From an uncultured Paracoccaceae bacterium (GTDB lineage Bacteria; Pseudomonadota; Alphaproteobacteria; Rhodobacterales; Rhodobacteraceae), in assembly GCA_943787985.1 (NCBI GenBank), contig CALSOO010000001.1:75001-139000 (forward strand): 64,000 nucleotides of DNA, in the 5' to 3' direction. Numbering within the stretch: position 1 is the stretch's first letter; each line of letters starts with the position of its first letter. The notes beneath the pieces were generated by a model. That model did not search any database, was not told where the DNA came from, and worked only from the letters and a program-made list of their open reading frames with translations. A program made the translations under genes and the position numbers. Shown piece after piece: positions 19,850 to 29,577 of the stretch.

Positions 19850-21131
19850 TTGGTCAAGAGATTGCGATTGGACGATAAATCGGTGCGGGAGGCGGTCCCC
19901 GTCAAAGGACGTGACTATCAGATCTTCGACACCGAGGTGCGGGGGTTCTCGATCCGCGTCCTGCGGTCGGGCAACCGGTCGTTTGCCCTCGATTATCGCT
20001 ATGCCGGGGCCCAGCGCCGTATGGCCATCGGGCGTTGGCCGGAATGGACGGTGACAGCCGCGCGCGAACACGCAAAGGAACTGCGCCGCGAGATTGACGA
20101 GGGCCACGATCCGCTTGGCGCGCGGGGTGAGTTGCGCGAGGCCCCTCGGATCAACGACATGATCGACCGCTATCTGGCCGAGCATGTGCCGCATCTGGCC
20201 AAGACCAATGCATCTGACCAACGATCGATGTTAACAAAACTCGTCGCACCCCACTGGGGCAACAAGCTGGTCAGTGAGATCACGCCGCATGATGTGGCCA
20301 AACTGCTGAACATCATAGCCAAGCGCCGGGCGCGGCCCTCGCAAGGACAAACCCAACAACCGGGCGCGCAAGCTGCAAGGGTCAAAGCCGACCCCGATCC
20401 GCGCCAACCGGACGGGCGCGGTGCTGCGCAAGATGTTCACGCTGGCCATCAGCTGGGGCTGGCGCACGGACAATCCCGCGTCGGGCTTCAGGAAAAGGGT
20501 GGAGAACGCCCGGGAGCGGTTCCTGTCGCAGGACGAGATCGCGCGGCTGGCCGAGGCACTGGACGCGGCCGAGGATCAGCGCGCCGCAGGGATCATCCGG
20601 ATGTGCCTGCTGACCGGCAGCCGGGTGGGCGAGGTGCGGCAGGCGCGGTTTGAACAGTTCAATCTTGAGCTGGGCAGCTGGGCGAAGCCCGCCACCACCA
20701 CCAAGCAGCGCAAGATCCACCGCATTCCGATCTCGGCCGAGGTCGCCGCTATTGTGCGCCAGCGCCAGCTGGTGGTGCCAAAGGGCAACCCGTGGCTTTT
20801 TCCCGGCGATGTGCCGGGCCAGCCGGTCAAGGAAATCCGCCGCTTCTGGATCAACATGCAGAAAGAGGCCAGACTTCCCGAGGTGCGGATCCATGACCTG
20901 CGCCACACCTTCGCCTCCTTGCTGGTCAGCGGCGGTTCCTCGCTGGAAATGATCGGCAAGCTGCTGGGCCACAGCCAGATGCAGACGACCCAGCGCTATG
21001 CGCACCTGATGGATTCGCCCCTGCGCGCCGGTGTCGACGCCGTGGCCAGCATGCTCCGGCCCCGCCCGAAGATCGTGCATGATGCCGATGTCGCGTCCAG
21101 GAACTTAGCCGACGATCAAAGATCCGCGTGA
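19850..21131 (+). pseudogene. int: Tyrosine-recombinase integrase (DUF4102/P4 type), one frameshift
   Basis: TTG 19850 follows AAAGGAGG. The N-terminus (F-D-T-E-V-R-G-F-S-I-R-V, M-A-I-G-R-W-P-E-W-T) is the DUF4102 arm-binding domain. The catalytic part has T-G-S-R-V-G-E-V (first Arg), H-D-L-R-H-T-F (H-x-x-R), L-G-H-S-Q and T-Q-R-Y-A-H (Tyr nucleophile). Around 20338-20342, in CGGCCCTCGC, the frame changes: before it R-R-A-R-P, after it R-K-D-K-P-N-N-R-A-R-K-L. Corrected length is about 425 residues, normal for the family. All catalytic residues are present, so only the indel inactivates it. The gene lies mid-island, 12 kb from the tRNA, whereas such genes usually adjoin their att site. Confidence 0.85.
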
Positions 21132-21156
21132 CCCGCGCCGCGTTGCGTGGGGCTGG

Positions 21157-21756
21157 TCAAGCGTCTTCGCGGCGCAGCTCATGCCAGATCGGCGTGATCC
21201 GTCTGCGGATGCTGCGGCTATCGGGGATCCTCGCGCCACCGGTTTGATCGGCAAACCAGTCCTGCATCTCCGCGATGAGTTCGGCCTGAGTGGCGGGAAG
21301 GCCGTCATCGTGGATGCGCCGGATCAGGGCAATGTTCATGCCTGCCCAATCATAAGGCTGCGCGCCATTCGCACCCCCCGCCGCCTTGCGGGCCAGATCG
21401 TGCTCGTCCTCGAAACCGAACACCTCATCTGCGCGGATCAGCATATCCGCCACCGTAACCGGCACACCGTCAGGCGGGTCCGTGATAATCAGCCAGTCCG
21501 AGGTATCGGGAGGCAGGATACGCTGGACGAGACCTTCGATCGGTGTGTGTCCGCTGCGGCGGAACAGGGGCAGCAGGTCCATCGGCGACAGGGTCACCGG
21601 GCCCGCGACCTTTGCATCGCCACACCGAACAAGGCCGATCCCGGTCATGATCTTCAGCTTGCCCTGCGATGCCCATCCCGCGATATCCGCAACGGAACAA
21701 TCCCAGCGAACTGAGACCTCATAAAGCGAAAAAAACACGCGCGGTGGTAATGGCAT
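21157..21756 (-). CDS. Conserved hypothetical protein next to the integrase
   Basis: An intact 199-residue soluble protein, convergent with the integrase (25-bp gap). The N-terminus S-L-Y-E-V-S-V-R-W-D-C-S-V-A-D-I-A-G-W looks like a small DNA-binding helical unit of the AlpA/HTH_17 kind. The C-terminus has I-R-R-I-H-D-D-G-L-P-A-T-Q-A-E-L and S-I-R-R-R-I-T-P-I-W, reminiscent of regulator tails found in Rhodobacteraceae beside integrases. No catalytic motif is visible. A regulatory role is inference. Confidence 0.6.
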   Translation of the reverse strand: MPLPPRVFFSLYEVSVRWDCSVADIAGWASQGKLKIMTGIGLVRCGDAKVAGPVTLSPMDLLPLFRRSGHTPIEGLVQRILPPDTSDWLIITDPPDGVPVTVADMLIRADEVFGFEDEHDLARKAAGGANGAQPYDWAGMNIALIRRIHDDGLPATQAELIAEMQDWFADQTGGARIPDSRSIRRRITPIWHELRREDA

Positions 21757-22879
21757 GGCGGCTCCCTCCTTAATTCGGCCAGAGAAGAGACTATGCCTGT
21801 GCCCTGCTGACCATGTTTTTATGGCAAGACAGGAAAACCCGGGCGCAAAAGGTCAGGGCGTGCGATCGCCTTCTTTTACAGTTCTGCGCGAAATGTATCT
21901 TCCTGTCGTGATTCTGATTGAGGGCTTCTCGCCTCATACGAGAGTTCTGCATTTGTTCTGCACTGGGATCAATAGGCGCAGAGCAGGAATCTGTGGATAA
22001 CACAGCGGCAAGGTTTTGCGCTTGAAGAGAAGCTGAGGGAACTTGCCTCTCTGCGTTACCAGCACTTAATGCCACAAGATGGCTCTGGATGCATTGCAAT
22101 GGTATGAACAAAAAGGGGGCACAGTGACGTACGCCACAGTAGCCATATGGCGCTGTTGCCTGTCGTGGGCAGGCGGCAATCATTCGGTGCGTTCAGCACG
22201 TATCCGTTAACCTACAGCTGTCAACCGCAACCGGGTCCGCCGTCTCTTGATGCGGACTTTTGGTATCCAACCCTCGCCACCAAGTGCATCAAGTGCATTC
22301 CTTTTACACGTGGTGAGAAAAACGCCCCATGACTGCTCCCAGCCCCAAAGCGGCCTTTAGGCAAGACGGGCGTTTCCGCACTGCAGCTTCCCCGAAGCCG
22401 CCATTTGCGACGTAGCCTCACGATCAGATATTTTCATAAATGAAATGATTGCCAACATCACTGTGCAACCGTTTTTGTGGAAACTTGTTAAGCCGCGTTT
22501 TTCTTAAAAAAATTAGGGCGGCACTCACGGACCGCCCTAAATCTAAAATGACTTTTTGAAATGACTTTTGTCTTTTGCTCCTAACTCTACCTGCATCGAA
22601 CGACGTAAGGGACGAGGTAGGTGAGAAAACAGTAATTTACGCGAGGGCTGCCAACTCAGCCGCAATCAAATTTTTGCTAAACAGGTTCATTTGCCTCTTA
22701 CGACTTGTTTCACTGACCCCATGAACGTGTAAGGTCTTGTACGCTACTTTAGGTAGCTCCATGGCCGCGCGCGTCACCCATTTGGGGTATGACCAATGAA
22801 AAAATAGTTTGATAGTGGTCGGATCAGGAATTCCCGTCTTGGACGAACATAACTAACTTGGTATAGATCGCTCAATAGA
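21757..22879. other. 1.1-kb stretch without a recognisable gene
   Basis: No convincing coding frame on either strand. GC falls from above 60% before 21750 to below 50% after 22400, marking a junction between blocks of different origin. A perfect 9-bp inverted repeat, TTAGGGCGG/CCGCCCTAA, lies at 22513-22540 and could terminate transcription. On the minus strand a short frame ends at TAA near 22638 (reads ...L-F-S-K-N-L-I-A-A-E-L-A-A-L-A); it could be the tail of a lost gene. Confidence 0.5.
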
Positions 22880-24417
22880 ATGGATATTATTTCAGACAAA
22901 TCACGAGATCTCTTCGGAGCGCTTGCATTCCTTTCGGGAGACGAAAAGGAAGAGTTCTTCCGTTGGGCACTGGAAAATAAAAACCAAAACAACATCTCCC
23001 ATCACATGCTGTTCGGCCACCCCTATTATCACCTAACCCTCGTGCATGGCGCTCTCGAAACCACTGTTCCGATGGAATTTATCAACAAAACCCATCGTGA
23101 CATTATCATAGAGTACACCACAAAGGGACCATTTGCGTCACGCGTTCTCATTAACGAATTACTTTTTTTTCGCGTTGCAAATCCCCAAGATTACACGAAG
23201 GCGTTTGTCGTCGCGTTCACTTTGGCAGGCTTGTCAGCATTTTGTAAGGCGCGCGCCGATGCCGACCAATTAACACAAGCAGAGCTACGCACACTTGCCC
23301 AGTTGTTAACTGGCGTTGACCTGAAAAAAGCGGCCTTAGACGATTCAGTGTCCTACGAAACCAAGCGCACTCAGTTGAAGTCAATCAACGCAAAGCTTGG
23401 TTTTGGGCGACAGATTGATCTGGTGGCAGAGCTTCTGTCGGACATTTTGTTAGAGATTATTTCTCATACTGCAGCTGAAAACGTCCAAAAGACGACGATC
23501 ATGAAACAATATTTGACGATGTATGCACCGCGTCAAATTCGTCACTACAAAGTTCAAAGCAAACGCGGCAATACAATTCCCGTAATTGATCTTGGTCCGA
23601 TCTCTGGGAAACCCATGATATTGCTCCAAACAGCCATTCCTGCAAACATTGGTGAAGAATTCATCGACGGATTACACGAGCATGATATTCGTTTGCTCTG
23701 CCCAGTGCGGAATGGCGCGCTAAACCCCGAAGACCCATTAATCTCGTTTGAAGATCATCTGGATCATGCGGTTGATGGGATCACAACAGCATTCGATTTG
23801 ATAGGTGTTGATACATGTGTACTGCACGCCTCTGGCCCAAGTTCCCGCATTGCAATCGAGTTTGCTCGCCGCAATCCGAAAGCGGTTGCTGGGATTATAT
23901 TTCAAAGCATCATGGACGGCAAATCGGCTCACTTCTTTTCTAGCCCAAACCTAGCGGCGTCAATATCAAATTTAGCAGTAAATAATCCGCTGGCGCTGAA
24001 TCTTGTTCTCAAATTTTTGAAAAAAAAGATACAAGACCCACTAGGTCCACAAAAATTACTTACCAGTGCGTTCCAAAAGAACCCACAAGACTTGGCTCTT
24101 TTGAAAAAGAAATGTTCAGCCCAGAGTTAAGTGAACGGCTAAGGTTTATCCTATCGAATTCCATATATGCCCTGCTACATGATTTCAGACTGATCGCCGA
24201 CGCGGGCTGGGATCAAGTTGCGGAATTGGATCTGCCAATGCTCTTTATTCACGGTGAAAACGACAAGATTTGTACTTTGGCAAGCGTCAAAAAACTTGTA
24301 GGTCAACTTCAGCAAGCCCGCGTGATGACCATAGAAGGTATGGAGCGTCTCCCCGTCGATCAACAGCGTGTCTCAATAATGAACGCTTTTAATGCGACTA
24401 TAGATAAATGGTATTGA
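22880..24417 (+). pseudogene. LuxR-type HTH / alpha-beta hydrolase fusion, frameshifted
   Basis: ATG 22880 starts a 416-codon frame ending in TAA at 24130. Skipping back one base in the T4 run at 24097-24100 continues E-K-E-M-F-S-P-E-L to TGA at 24417, about 511 codons in total. Residues about 130-195 (L-T-Q-A-E-L-R-T-L-A-Q-L-L-T-G, then T-Q-L-K-S-I-N-A-K-L) resemble a LuxR/GerE helix-turn-helix. The second half is an alpha/beta hydrolase fold with L-F-I-H-G-E-N-D-K-I (acid residue). The nucleophile elbow reads H-A-S-G-P-S-S-R instead of G-x-S-x-G, and no histidine follows in the usual place (I-E-G-M-E-R-L). It may be a ligand-sensing regulator rather than an enzyme. The gene is AT-rich compared with both neighbours. 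Confidence 0.65.
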
Positions 24418-24952
24418 ACAGTTGCAGTAGATCACGACAGATTAGAGCAACCTCAGAAAGAACGGCCCACCCTGTCGATGGTCCAATGCATGCCGCGCCA
24501 GACATCAAGGACTGCTTTGGGCTGATACTGTTGAAAAACTCGAAATTTCTGTTCTCTCATTTTTTTGCCAACATCCATTGCATCGGCCAAGTCGAAACCA
24601 TGTGCCCAGCATAGGCTGTGAGATCCTCTTACATTGCCGATTGAGCGTTTTGGCCGACCCCCTCGGCTAAATTTTTGAAAGGCCCTCTATCACGCGGGCG
24701 TCCTGGCTGCATAGCTCCGCCTGTCCCGTGTGCCAGATCGCAAGGCCCCAGCGCGGCGCTGCGGCGCAACCGCTTAAGCTGCCTTAAATCAATCTTTGAT
24801 GCCAAAAACATAGTGCATTCGGCAAAGGGCTGACACGATGTATCATCCCTAACATGGTGAAACACAGGTCAGCGTCCACCGCGCCACTTTTCCCCGGTGA
24901 CGGATGCTTGCGCGCCTTTCAGGCAGGATCATTCCAATTAGTTCCAAGAGCA
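24418..24952. other. 535-bp intergenic stretch, no gene seen
   Basis: Only short shadow frames. GATACTGTTGAAAAACTCG near 24524 resembles the outer end of several insertion sequences, so this may hold an IS remnant, but no transposase fragment can be read. Confidence 0.35.
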
Positions 24953-25546
24953 TCAATCGGCGGAAATGGCGCCTTCGAACAAGCGCGTCAGAAACGCCAC
25001 GCGCTCAGATGCGCTTTCCGGTACTTGCGCCGCTTGAATCACAAGATCGATCCCCAGTGCGATCTGCGTTTCTGCCATTAGGTCAAAGTTCATCGCTTTG
25101 AAACGGCCTTCAAGACACCCCTTTTGCAGATCGTCGGAAAGGTCAGATTTGATTCGGGACTGACCATCACCGAGGTAAAAGATTTCTCGGAAGCTGGATT
25201 GGTTACGAGCAATGATTGCGGCAGCCTGGGGTTCTTGTAACGGCATCAACCGGCAGGCCTCATACGCGTTGAACAGAAACGCGTGCGCCGTCTTTGCTTC
25301 GGCGCGAACCCGACTCAGAAGTGGGACCAACGGACCAATGATGTCTTCGACGACGTCCTCAAAGATATCCTGCTTGGTCTTGTAGTAGTTATAGAAAGAC
25401 CCCTGGGACAAACCGCTTTCGCGAACGATATCTTTGACTGTGGCCGCATCGAATCCAATGGTGGCAAACACCATTCGGGCCGCGGCAAGTAACTGATCTC
25501 GGTTCGCTTTTCGCGTTTCGGCGTGGGGAGTGCGCTTTATTTTCAT
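24953..25546 (-). CDS. TetR-family repressor
   Basis: 197 residues with the N-terminal TetR HTH: L-L-A-A-A-R-M-V-F-A-T-I-G-F-D-A-A-T-V, then I-V-R-E-S-G-L-S-Q-G-S-F-Y-N-Y-Y. The C-terminal ligand domain is helical and unassigned. It is divergent from the monooxygenase gene, and the 130-bp gap contains a large inverted repeat at 25598-25642, so it most likely represses both itself and the degradation operon until a ligand binds. The long-chain-acyl chemistry of the operon suggests a hydrophobic or acyl-CoA ligand; that is inference. Confidence 0.88.
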   Translation of the reverse strand: MKIKRTPHAETRKANRDQLLAAARMVFATIGFDAATVKDIVRESGLSQGSFYNYYKTKQDIFEDVVEDIIGPLVPLLSRVRAEAKTAHAFLFNAYEACRLMPLQEPQAAAIIARNQSSFREIFYLGDGQSRIKSDLSDDLQKGCLEGRFKAMNFDLMAETQIALGIDLVIQAAQVPESASERVAFLTRLFEGAISAD

Positions 25547-25597
25547 TCCTCCAAAGTACCCTGAAAATGCACACGCTCCAAGCCCCCGGACACCGAC

Positions 25598-25642
25598 TTC
25601 GTGACACCTGTGTCATTTTTTTATTGACACAGGTGTCACGAA
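25598..25642. promoter_or_regulatory. Double palindromic operator between tetR and the monooxygenase
   Basis: TTCGTGACACCTGTGTCA (25598-25615) is the exact reverse complement of 25625-25642. Each arm contains a 14-bp palindrome, TGACAC-NN-GTGTCA, so there are two TetR-type sites with centres 27 bp apart, separated by an A/T linker. A TTGACA at 25624-25629 can serve as a -35 box for the rightward promoter, lying inside the operator. Confidence 0.85.
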
Positions 25643-25676
25643 AGATCAGCTTTCCATCCCAAAAGGGAGAGGAACT

Positions 25677-27017
25677 ATGAAGAAGACAGTAGCCGTGATT
25701 GGGGCTGGCCCGGCTGGGTTGCCGACGATCAAGAATTTCATCGATCTGGGATTCGACGTAACAGCGTTCGACCGCTGCGAAGATGTGGGAGGCAACTGGC
25801 GCTTTAATGACGTGACGGGTCATTCAAGCGTGTTTGAGACAACCCACATCATAAGCTCTAAATACACGTCGGAATACAAAGACTTCCCGCTCCCCCAGGA
25901 CTCGCCCGACTACCCATCGCATGTGCAACTGCTGAACTACTTCAACGCTTATGCAACCGAATTTGGTCTGCGCCCGCACATCAAGTTTCGCACTACGGTG
26001 ACCAAAGCCGAGCAAATTGCTGGGGACCGTTGGCGGATTACCTATCAGACCGAAGGTAAGGCGGAGGAATGCCAAGAGTTTGATGCGCTTTGCGTCGCCA
26101 GCGGGCACCACCATACGCCACGGTGGCCGGACTATCCGGGCACTTTCAAGGGCGAGTATCTGCATTCGCACGACTATAAGCGCGCAGCACCCTTCCGCAA
26201 CAAACGTGTCTTGGTCATCGGCGGCGGCAATTCAGCTTGCGACGTGGCGGTCGAAACATCGCGGATCTCGAAGGAGACCTGTATAAGCTGGCGGCGCGGA
26301 TACTGGCTGATCCCAAAATTCATCTTTGGCATGCCGGTCGATAAGTTTTTTTATCTGTTTAAGAACTTTCCAAAGCAGCTGCAGATCGGGGGGCTTCAAT
26401 TTACTTTGCGGCTGCTGCAGGGGCGCAATCGGGACATCGGCCTTCCCGATCCTGACCACAAAGTCATGGCGACCCACCCAACGCTCAACTCTGATCTTTA
26501 CAACGCGATCCGCCACGGGAAGGTGCACCCAAAAGGCGACATTAAGCGGTTCGATGGACAAACCGTGCATTTCAAAGACGGCACCTCGCGCGAGTTTGAC
26601 GCGGTGGTCGCCTGCACCGGATTTCATATCACCCATCCCTTCCTGGATACGTCGATCATCGATCTGTCCCAGCCCAAGGTGCGGCTTTATGAAAAGATGT
26701 TGCCCGAGAATGTGCGCAACCTGTATTTCATTGGCCTGTTCCAGCCTCTTGGTTGCATTTGGCCGGGCTCTGAATTGCAAGCGAAACTGGCGGCGCGCCA
26801 TTTAGCGGGCCTTTGGAAACCCAAGACCAGTTTGAGCAATCTGATCGACAATGAATTGGCCAATCCGGATGTGCATCAGGTCGCGTCCGCCAGACATACC
26901 GTGACGGTCAACGATCTATCATTCCGTAAGCGTTTGAATGCTGAAATCAAACGCTCAAAACCTGCGCCGAAGCCAGAGCGGTCTTCCCCAGGTCTTCCCA
27001 GTATCGCCGCCGAATAG
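25677..27017 (+). CDS. Flavin-containing monooxygenase
   Basis: 446 residues from ATG 25677, behind GGGAGAGGA. The FAD site V-I-G-A-G-P-A-G-L is at residues 7-15, the FMO fingerprint F-K-G-E-Y-L-H-S-H-D-Y at about 155-165, and the NADPH site V-I-G-G-G-N-S-A-C-D at about 178-187. Also A-C-T-G-F near 310. Class B flavoprotein: it activates O2 with NADPH to oxygenate N, S or ketone groups, Baeyer-Villiger type in some members. First gene of the TetR-controlled operon. The following hydrolase and acyl-CoA ligase fit a route ketone to ester to acid to CoA thioester, an inference from context. Confidence 0.85.
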   Translation: MKKTVAVIGAGPAGLPTIKNFIDLGFDVTAFDRCEDVGGNWRFNDVTGHSSVFETTHIISSKYTSEYKDFPLPQDSPDYPSHVQLLNYFNAYATEFGLRPHIKFRTTVTKAEQIAGDRWRITYQTEGKAEECQEFDALCVASGHHHTPRWPDYPGTFKGEYLHSHDYKRAAPFRNKRVLVIGGGNSACDVAVETSRISKETCISWRRGYWLIPKFIFGMPVDKFFYLFKNFPKQLQIGGLQFTLRLLQGRNRDIGLPDPDHKVMATHPTLNSDLYNAIRHGKVHPKGDIKRFDGQTVHFKDGTSREFDAVVACTGFHITHPFLDTSIIDLSQPKVRLYEKMLPENVRNLYFIGLFQPLGCIWPGSELQAKLAARHLAGLWKPKTSLSNLIDNELANPDVHQVASARHTVTVNDLSFRKRLNAEIKRSKPAPKPERSSPGLPSIAAE

Positions 27018-27021
27018 GCCT

Positions 27022-29577
27022 ATGGGGTATCAGAGAGGGACAAAACGATGGCTGTCAGGGAATGCCGGCCGTCTTGAGATCGTCACCTACGAACCGCAGG
27101 CCAGCACTGTGCGCGGAGAGCTATTGTTTGTGCATGGGGCGTGGTCATCGCCTTGGTATTGGGACACGTTCTTTCTGCCTTGGTTTGCCGAAAGGGGGTT
27201 TCGGTGCCGCGCACTCGCATTGCGGGGGCACGGTGGCTCAGATGGCAAGGTCCGCTGGGCGTCGATCCGCAACTATGTTGATGATGTCCACATCGCTGCC
27301 CAAGACTTGCGAAATCCGATCCTGATCGGGCATTCCATGGGTGGCTACATCGCGCAGAAATATGCGGCCCGCCATAATGTTCGGGCCTTGGCGCTTTTGG
27401 CTTCGGTGCCGCCCTCTGGCGCCTGGCATGCGCTTTTCCGGGTGATCACCGAGCGCCCGCTGGCCTTCTTGCGCACCATCGCTACGCTTGATCTATACGG
27501 TGTTGTGGCGGACCCGGACACGGCACGTGCCTTGCTGTTTTCACGCGATGAAAACCGGACAGACAAAGATCATCTGTTGCCCTATCTAAAGTCCGAGAGT
27601 TTTCGCGCATTTTTGGACATGTTGTTTCTGCCTGTTCGCAAACACGTGGATGCGGGTTTGCCCGTTGCGGTCATCGGGGCAGAGTTTGACCAGATCATCA
27701 GCCAAAAAAACGTGGCCGAAGCCGGGCGGTTTCATCGGGTCGATCCCGTGATGCTGCCGATGGCATCACACATGTTGACCGTGGATGATCGATGGCAAGA
27801 CGCTGCCCTCCACCTGGAGCGCTGGATTGCATCGGATGTTTTGAACGAGAGTGCAGCCACAGCCCAGCCCATCTGTGCAAAGGCGCAAAATCTGATGCGC
27901 CCTGTCGATGATCGCCGCTATCCACCCAACGCACAAAAGAGAGCGAAAATGCTTGGACAAATGCAATACCACCCGCTGACGCTGCCCACGATCTTGGATC
28001 ATGCAGAATCTGGTTTTGCCGACGTGCCCGTTTGGTCGCGCGAGGCACCACCAGCGCTTGGTGAAACAGGTCCGATCCACCGGCAAACCTGGGCTGACAC
28101 TGCCCGACGTGCCAAACAGGTCGCGCGCGTTCTGCAAGATAACGGACTTGAAGAAGGAGATCGCGTCGCCACGCTCGCTTGGAACACGCATCGCCACCTG
28201 GAGCTTTACTATGGTGTCACCGGCATCGGCGCGGTTTTGCACACCGTCAATCCCCGCCTTTCGCTCGACCATCTTAGCTACATGCTCAACTTTGCCGACG
28301 ACAAAATGGTGTTTTATGATGGCACATTCTCAGGCCTGGTCAGCGCGTTAAAGCCGCTCTGCCCGAATGTGAAACACTGGATCCAACTTTCAAATGCGCC
28401 GCAGGATCCAGCCTGGAGCGACACAGATTACGACACCTGGATCGCGGATGCGCAGCCGCTGCAAGATTGGCTGCAGTTGGACGAACACGGCGCAGCAGCG
28501 CTGTGTTTTACTTCCGGTACGACAGGTTTGCCAAAAGGGGTGCTGTATTCTCACCGAGCTTTGGTGCTCGAGACCATGGCAGCGGTCAGCCCCAACGCCC
28601 TATCGCTTTCGCGGGCGGACACGATCGCGCCTATTGTGCCGATGTTTCACGTCAACGCGTGGTCACTGCCCTTCGCGGCGGCGATGTCTGGCGCCAGCCT
28701 TGCCTTGCCGGGGGCAAGCCTTGGTGGAGCTGATCTTTATGACTTCTTTGAAAAAACCGGCGCGACGATCTCTGCAGGGGTTCCAACGATCTGGCAGGGC
28801 CTCCTGTCCCACACAGGAGAAACGCACGCAAGGTTTTCCACCATGCAGCGCACGATCATTGGCGGCTCTGCGGTCCCAGAACAAATGATCCGCGCCTTCC
28901 GCGACGAATACGACGTTGAGGTCATTCACGGCTGGGGCATGACCGAAACTGCGCCGCTAGGAACCACCAACGCTTTGACACCGAGCGAGGCCCGCGCAAT
29001 GAACCCTGCAGAAGCGGCGCAAGCGTTGAAAAAACAAGGCCGCACGCCTTTTGGCGTCTCTCTGAAACTAACAGAAGAAGACGGCACCCCTCTGCTCAAA
29101 GACAGCAGAAAAGCGGGACACCTGCAAATCCAAGGTCATTGGGTCATCGATAGCTATTTTGGACAGACCGAAACTGCAGCAGCGGGTGGGTGGTTTGACA
29201 CAGGAGATATCGCGACGCTTGGCCTCGACGGGACAATGACGATCACCGATCGCGACAAAGACCTTATCAAGTCTGGTGGGGAATGGATCAGTTCTGTCTT
29301 GCTCGAAGACATCGCGCTGCAGCACGCTCGGGTCTCTGAGGCCGCCGCCATCGCGGTCCCGCATCCAAAATGGGACGAACGTCCATTGGTGGTCTGTGTC
29401 TCAAGCGATGGCGCAAAAGACTTCGCGGAAGACGTGCGTGCGCTGTACCACGGCCTACCGTCCTGGCAAGTGCCTGACGTGTCGTTTGTAGATCAACTCC
29501 CTGTTGGCGCCACGGGAAAAGTTCTAAAAGGCGATTTGCGCGCGAGCTTCAGAGAATTCCATGGTCAGAGACAATGA
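27022..29577 (+). CDS. Alpha/beta hydrolase fused to AMP-forming acyl-CoA synthetase
   Basis: One open frame of 851 residues from ATG 27022, 4 bp after the monooxygenase stop. Residues 1-265 are an alpha/beta hydrolase: oxyanion H-G-A-W, nucleophile I-G-H-S-M-G-G, acid F-D-Q-I, and S-H-M-L-T-V-D histidine. After a linker of about 45 residues, M-L-G-Q-M-Q-Y-H-P-L (ATG 27949) begins what is normally a stand-alone ligase of about 540 residues. It contains F-T-S-G-T-T-G-L-P-K-G (P-loop), H-G-W-G-M-T-E-T, W-F-D-T-G-D-I-A and P-V-G-A-T-G-K-V-L-K with the catalytic lysine. The linker looks like translated spacer and a GAGA lies before ATG 27949. So the fusion may be real, or a lost stop joining two genes. 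Predicted role: ester cleavage, then activation of the acid. Confidence 0.85.
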   Translation: MGYQRGTKRWLSGNAGRLEIVTYEPQASTVRGELLFVHGAWSSPWYWDTFFLPWFAERGFRCRALALRGHGGSDGKVRWASIRNYVDDVHIAAQDLRNPILIGHSMGGYIAQKYAARHNVRALALLASVPPSGAWHALFRVITERPLAFLRTIATLDLYGVVADPDTARALLFSRDENRTDKDHLLPYLKSESFRAFLDMLFLPVRKHVDAGLPVAVIGAEFDQIISQKNVAEAGRFHRVDPVMLPMASHMLTVDDRWQDAALHLERWIASDVLNESAATAQPICAKAQNLMRPVDDRRYPPNAQKRAKMLGQMQYHPLTLPTILDHAESGFADVPVWSREAPPALGETGPIHRQTWADTARRAKQVARVLQDNGLEEGDRVATLAWNTHRHLELYYGVTGIGAVLHTVNPRLSLDHLSYMLNFADDKMVFYDGTFSGLVSALKPLCPNVKHWIQLSNAPQDPAWSDTDYDTWIADAQPLQDWLQLDEHGAAALCFTSGTTGLPKGVLYSHRALVLETMAAVSPNALSLSRADTIAPIVPMFHVNAWSLPFAAAMSGASLALPGASLGGADLYDFFEKTGATISAGVPTIWQGLLSHTGETHARFSTMQRTIIGGSAVPEQMIRAFRDEYDVEVIHGWGMTETAPLGTTNALTPSEARAMNPAEAAQALKKQGRTPFGVSLKLTEEDGTPLLKDSRKAGHLQIQGHWVIDSYFGQTETAAAGGWFDTGDIATLGLDGTMTITDRDKDLIKSGGEWISSVLLEDIALQHARVSEAAAIAVPHPKWDERPLVVCVSSDGAKDFAEDVRALYHGLPSWQVPDVSFVDQLPVGATGKVLKGDLRASFREFHGQRQ

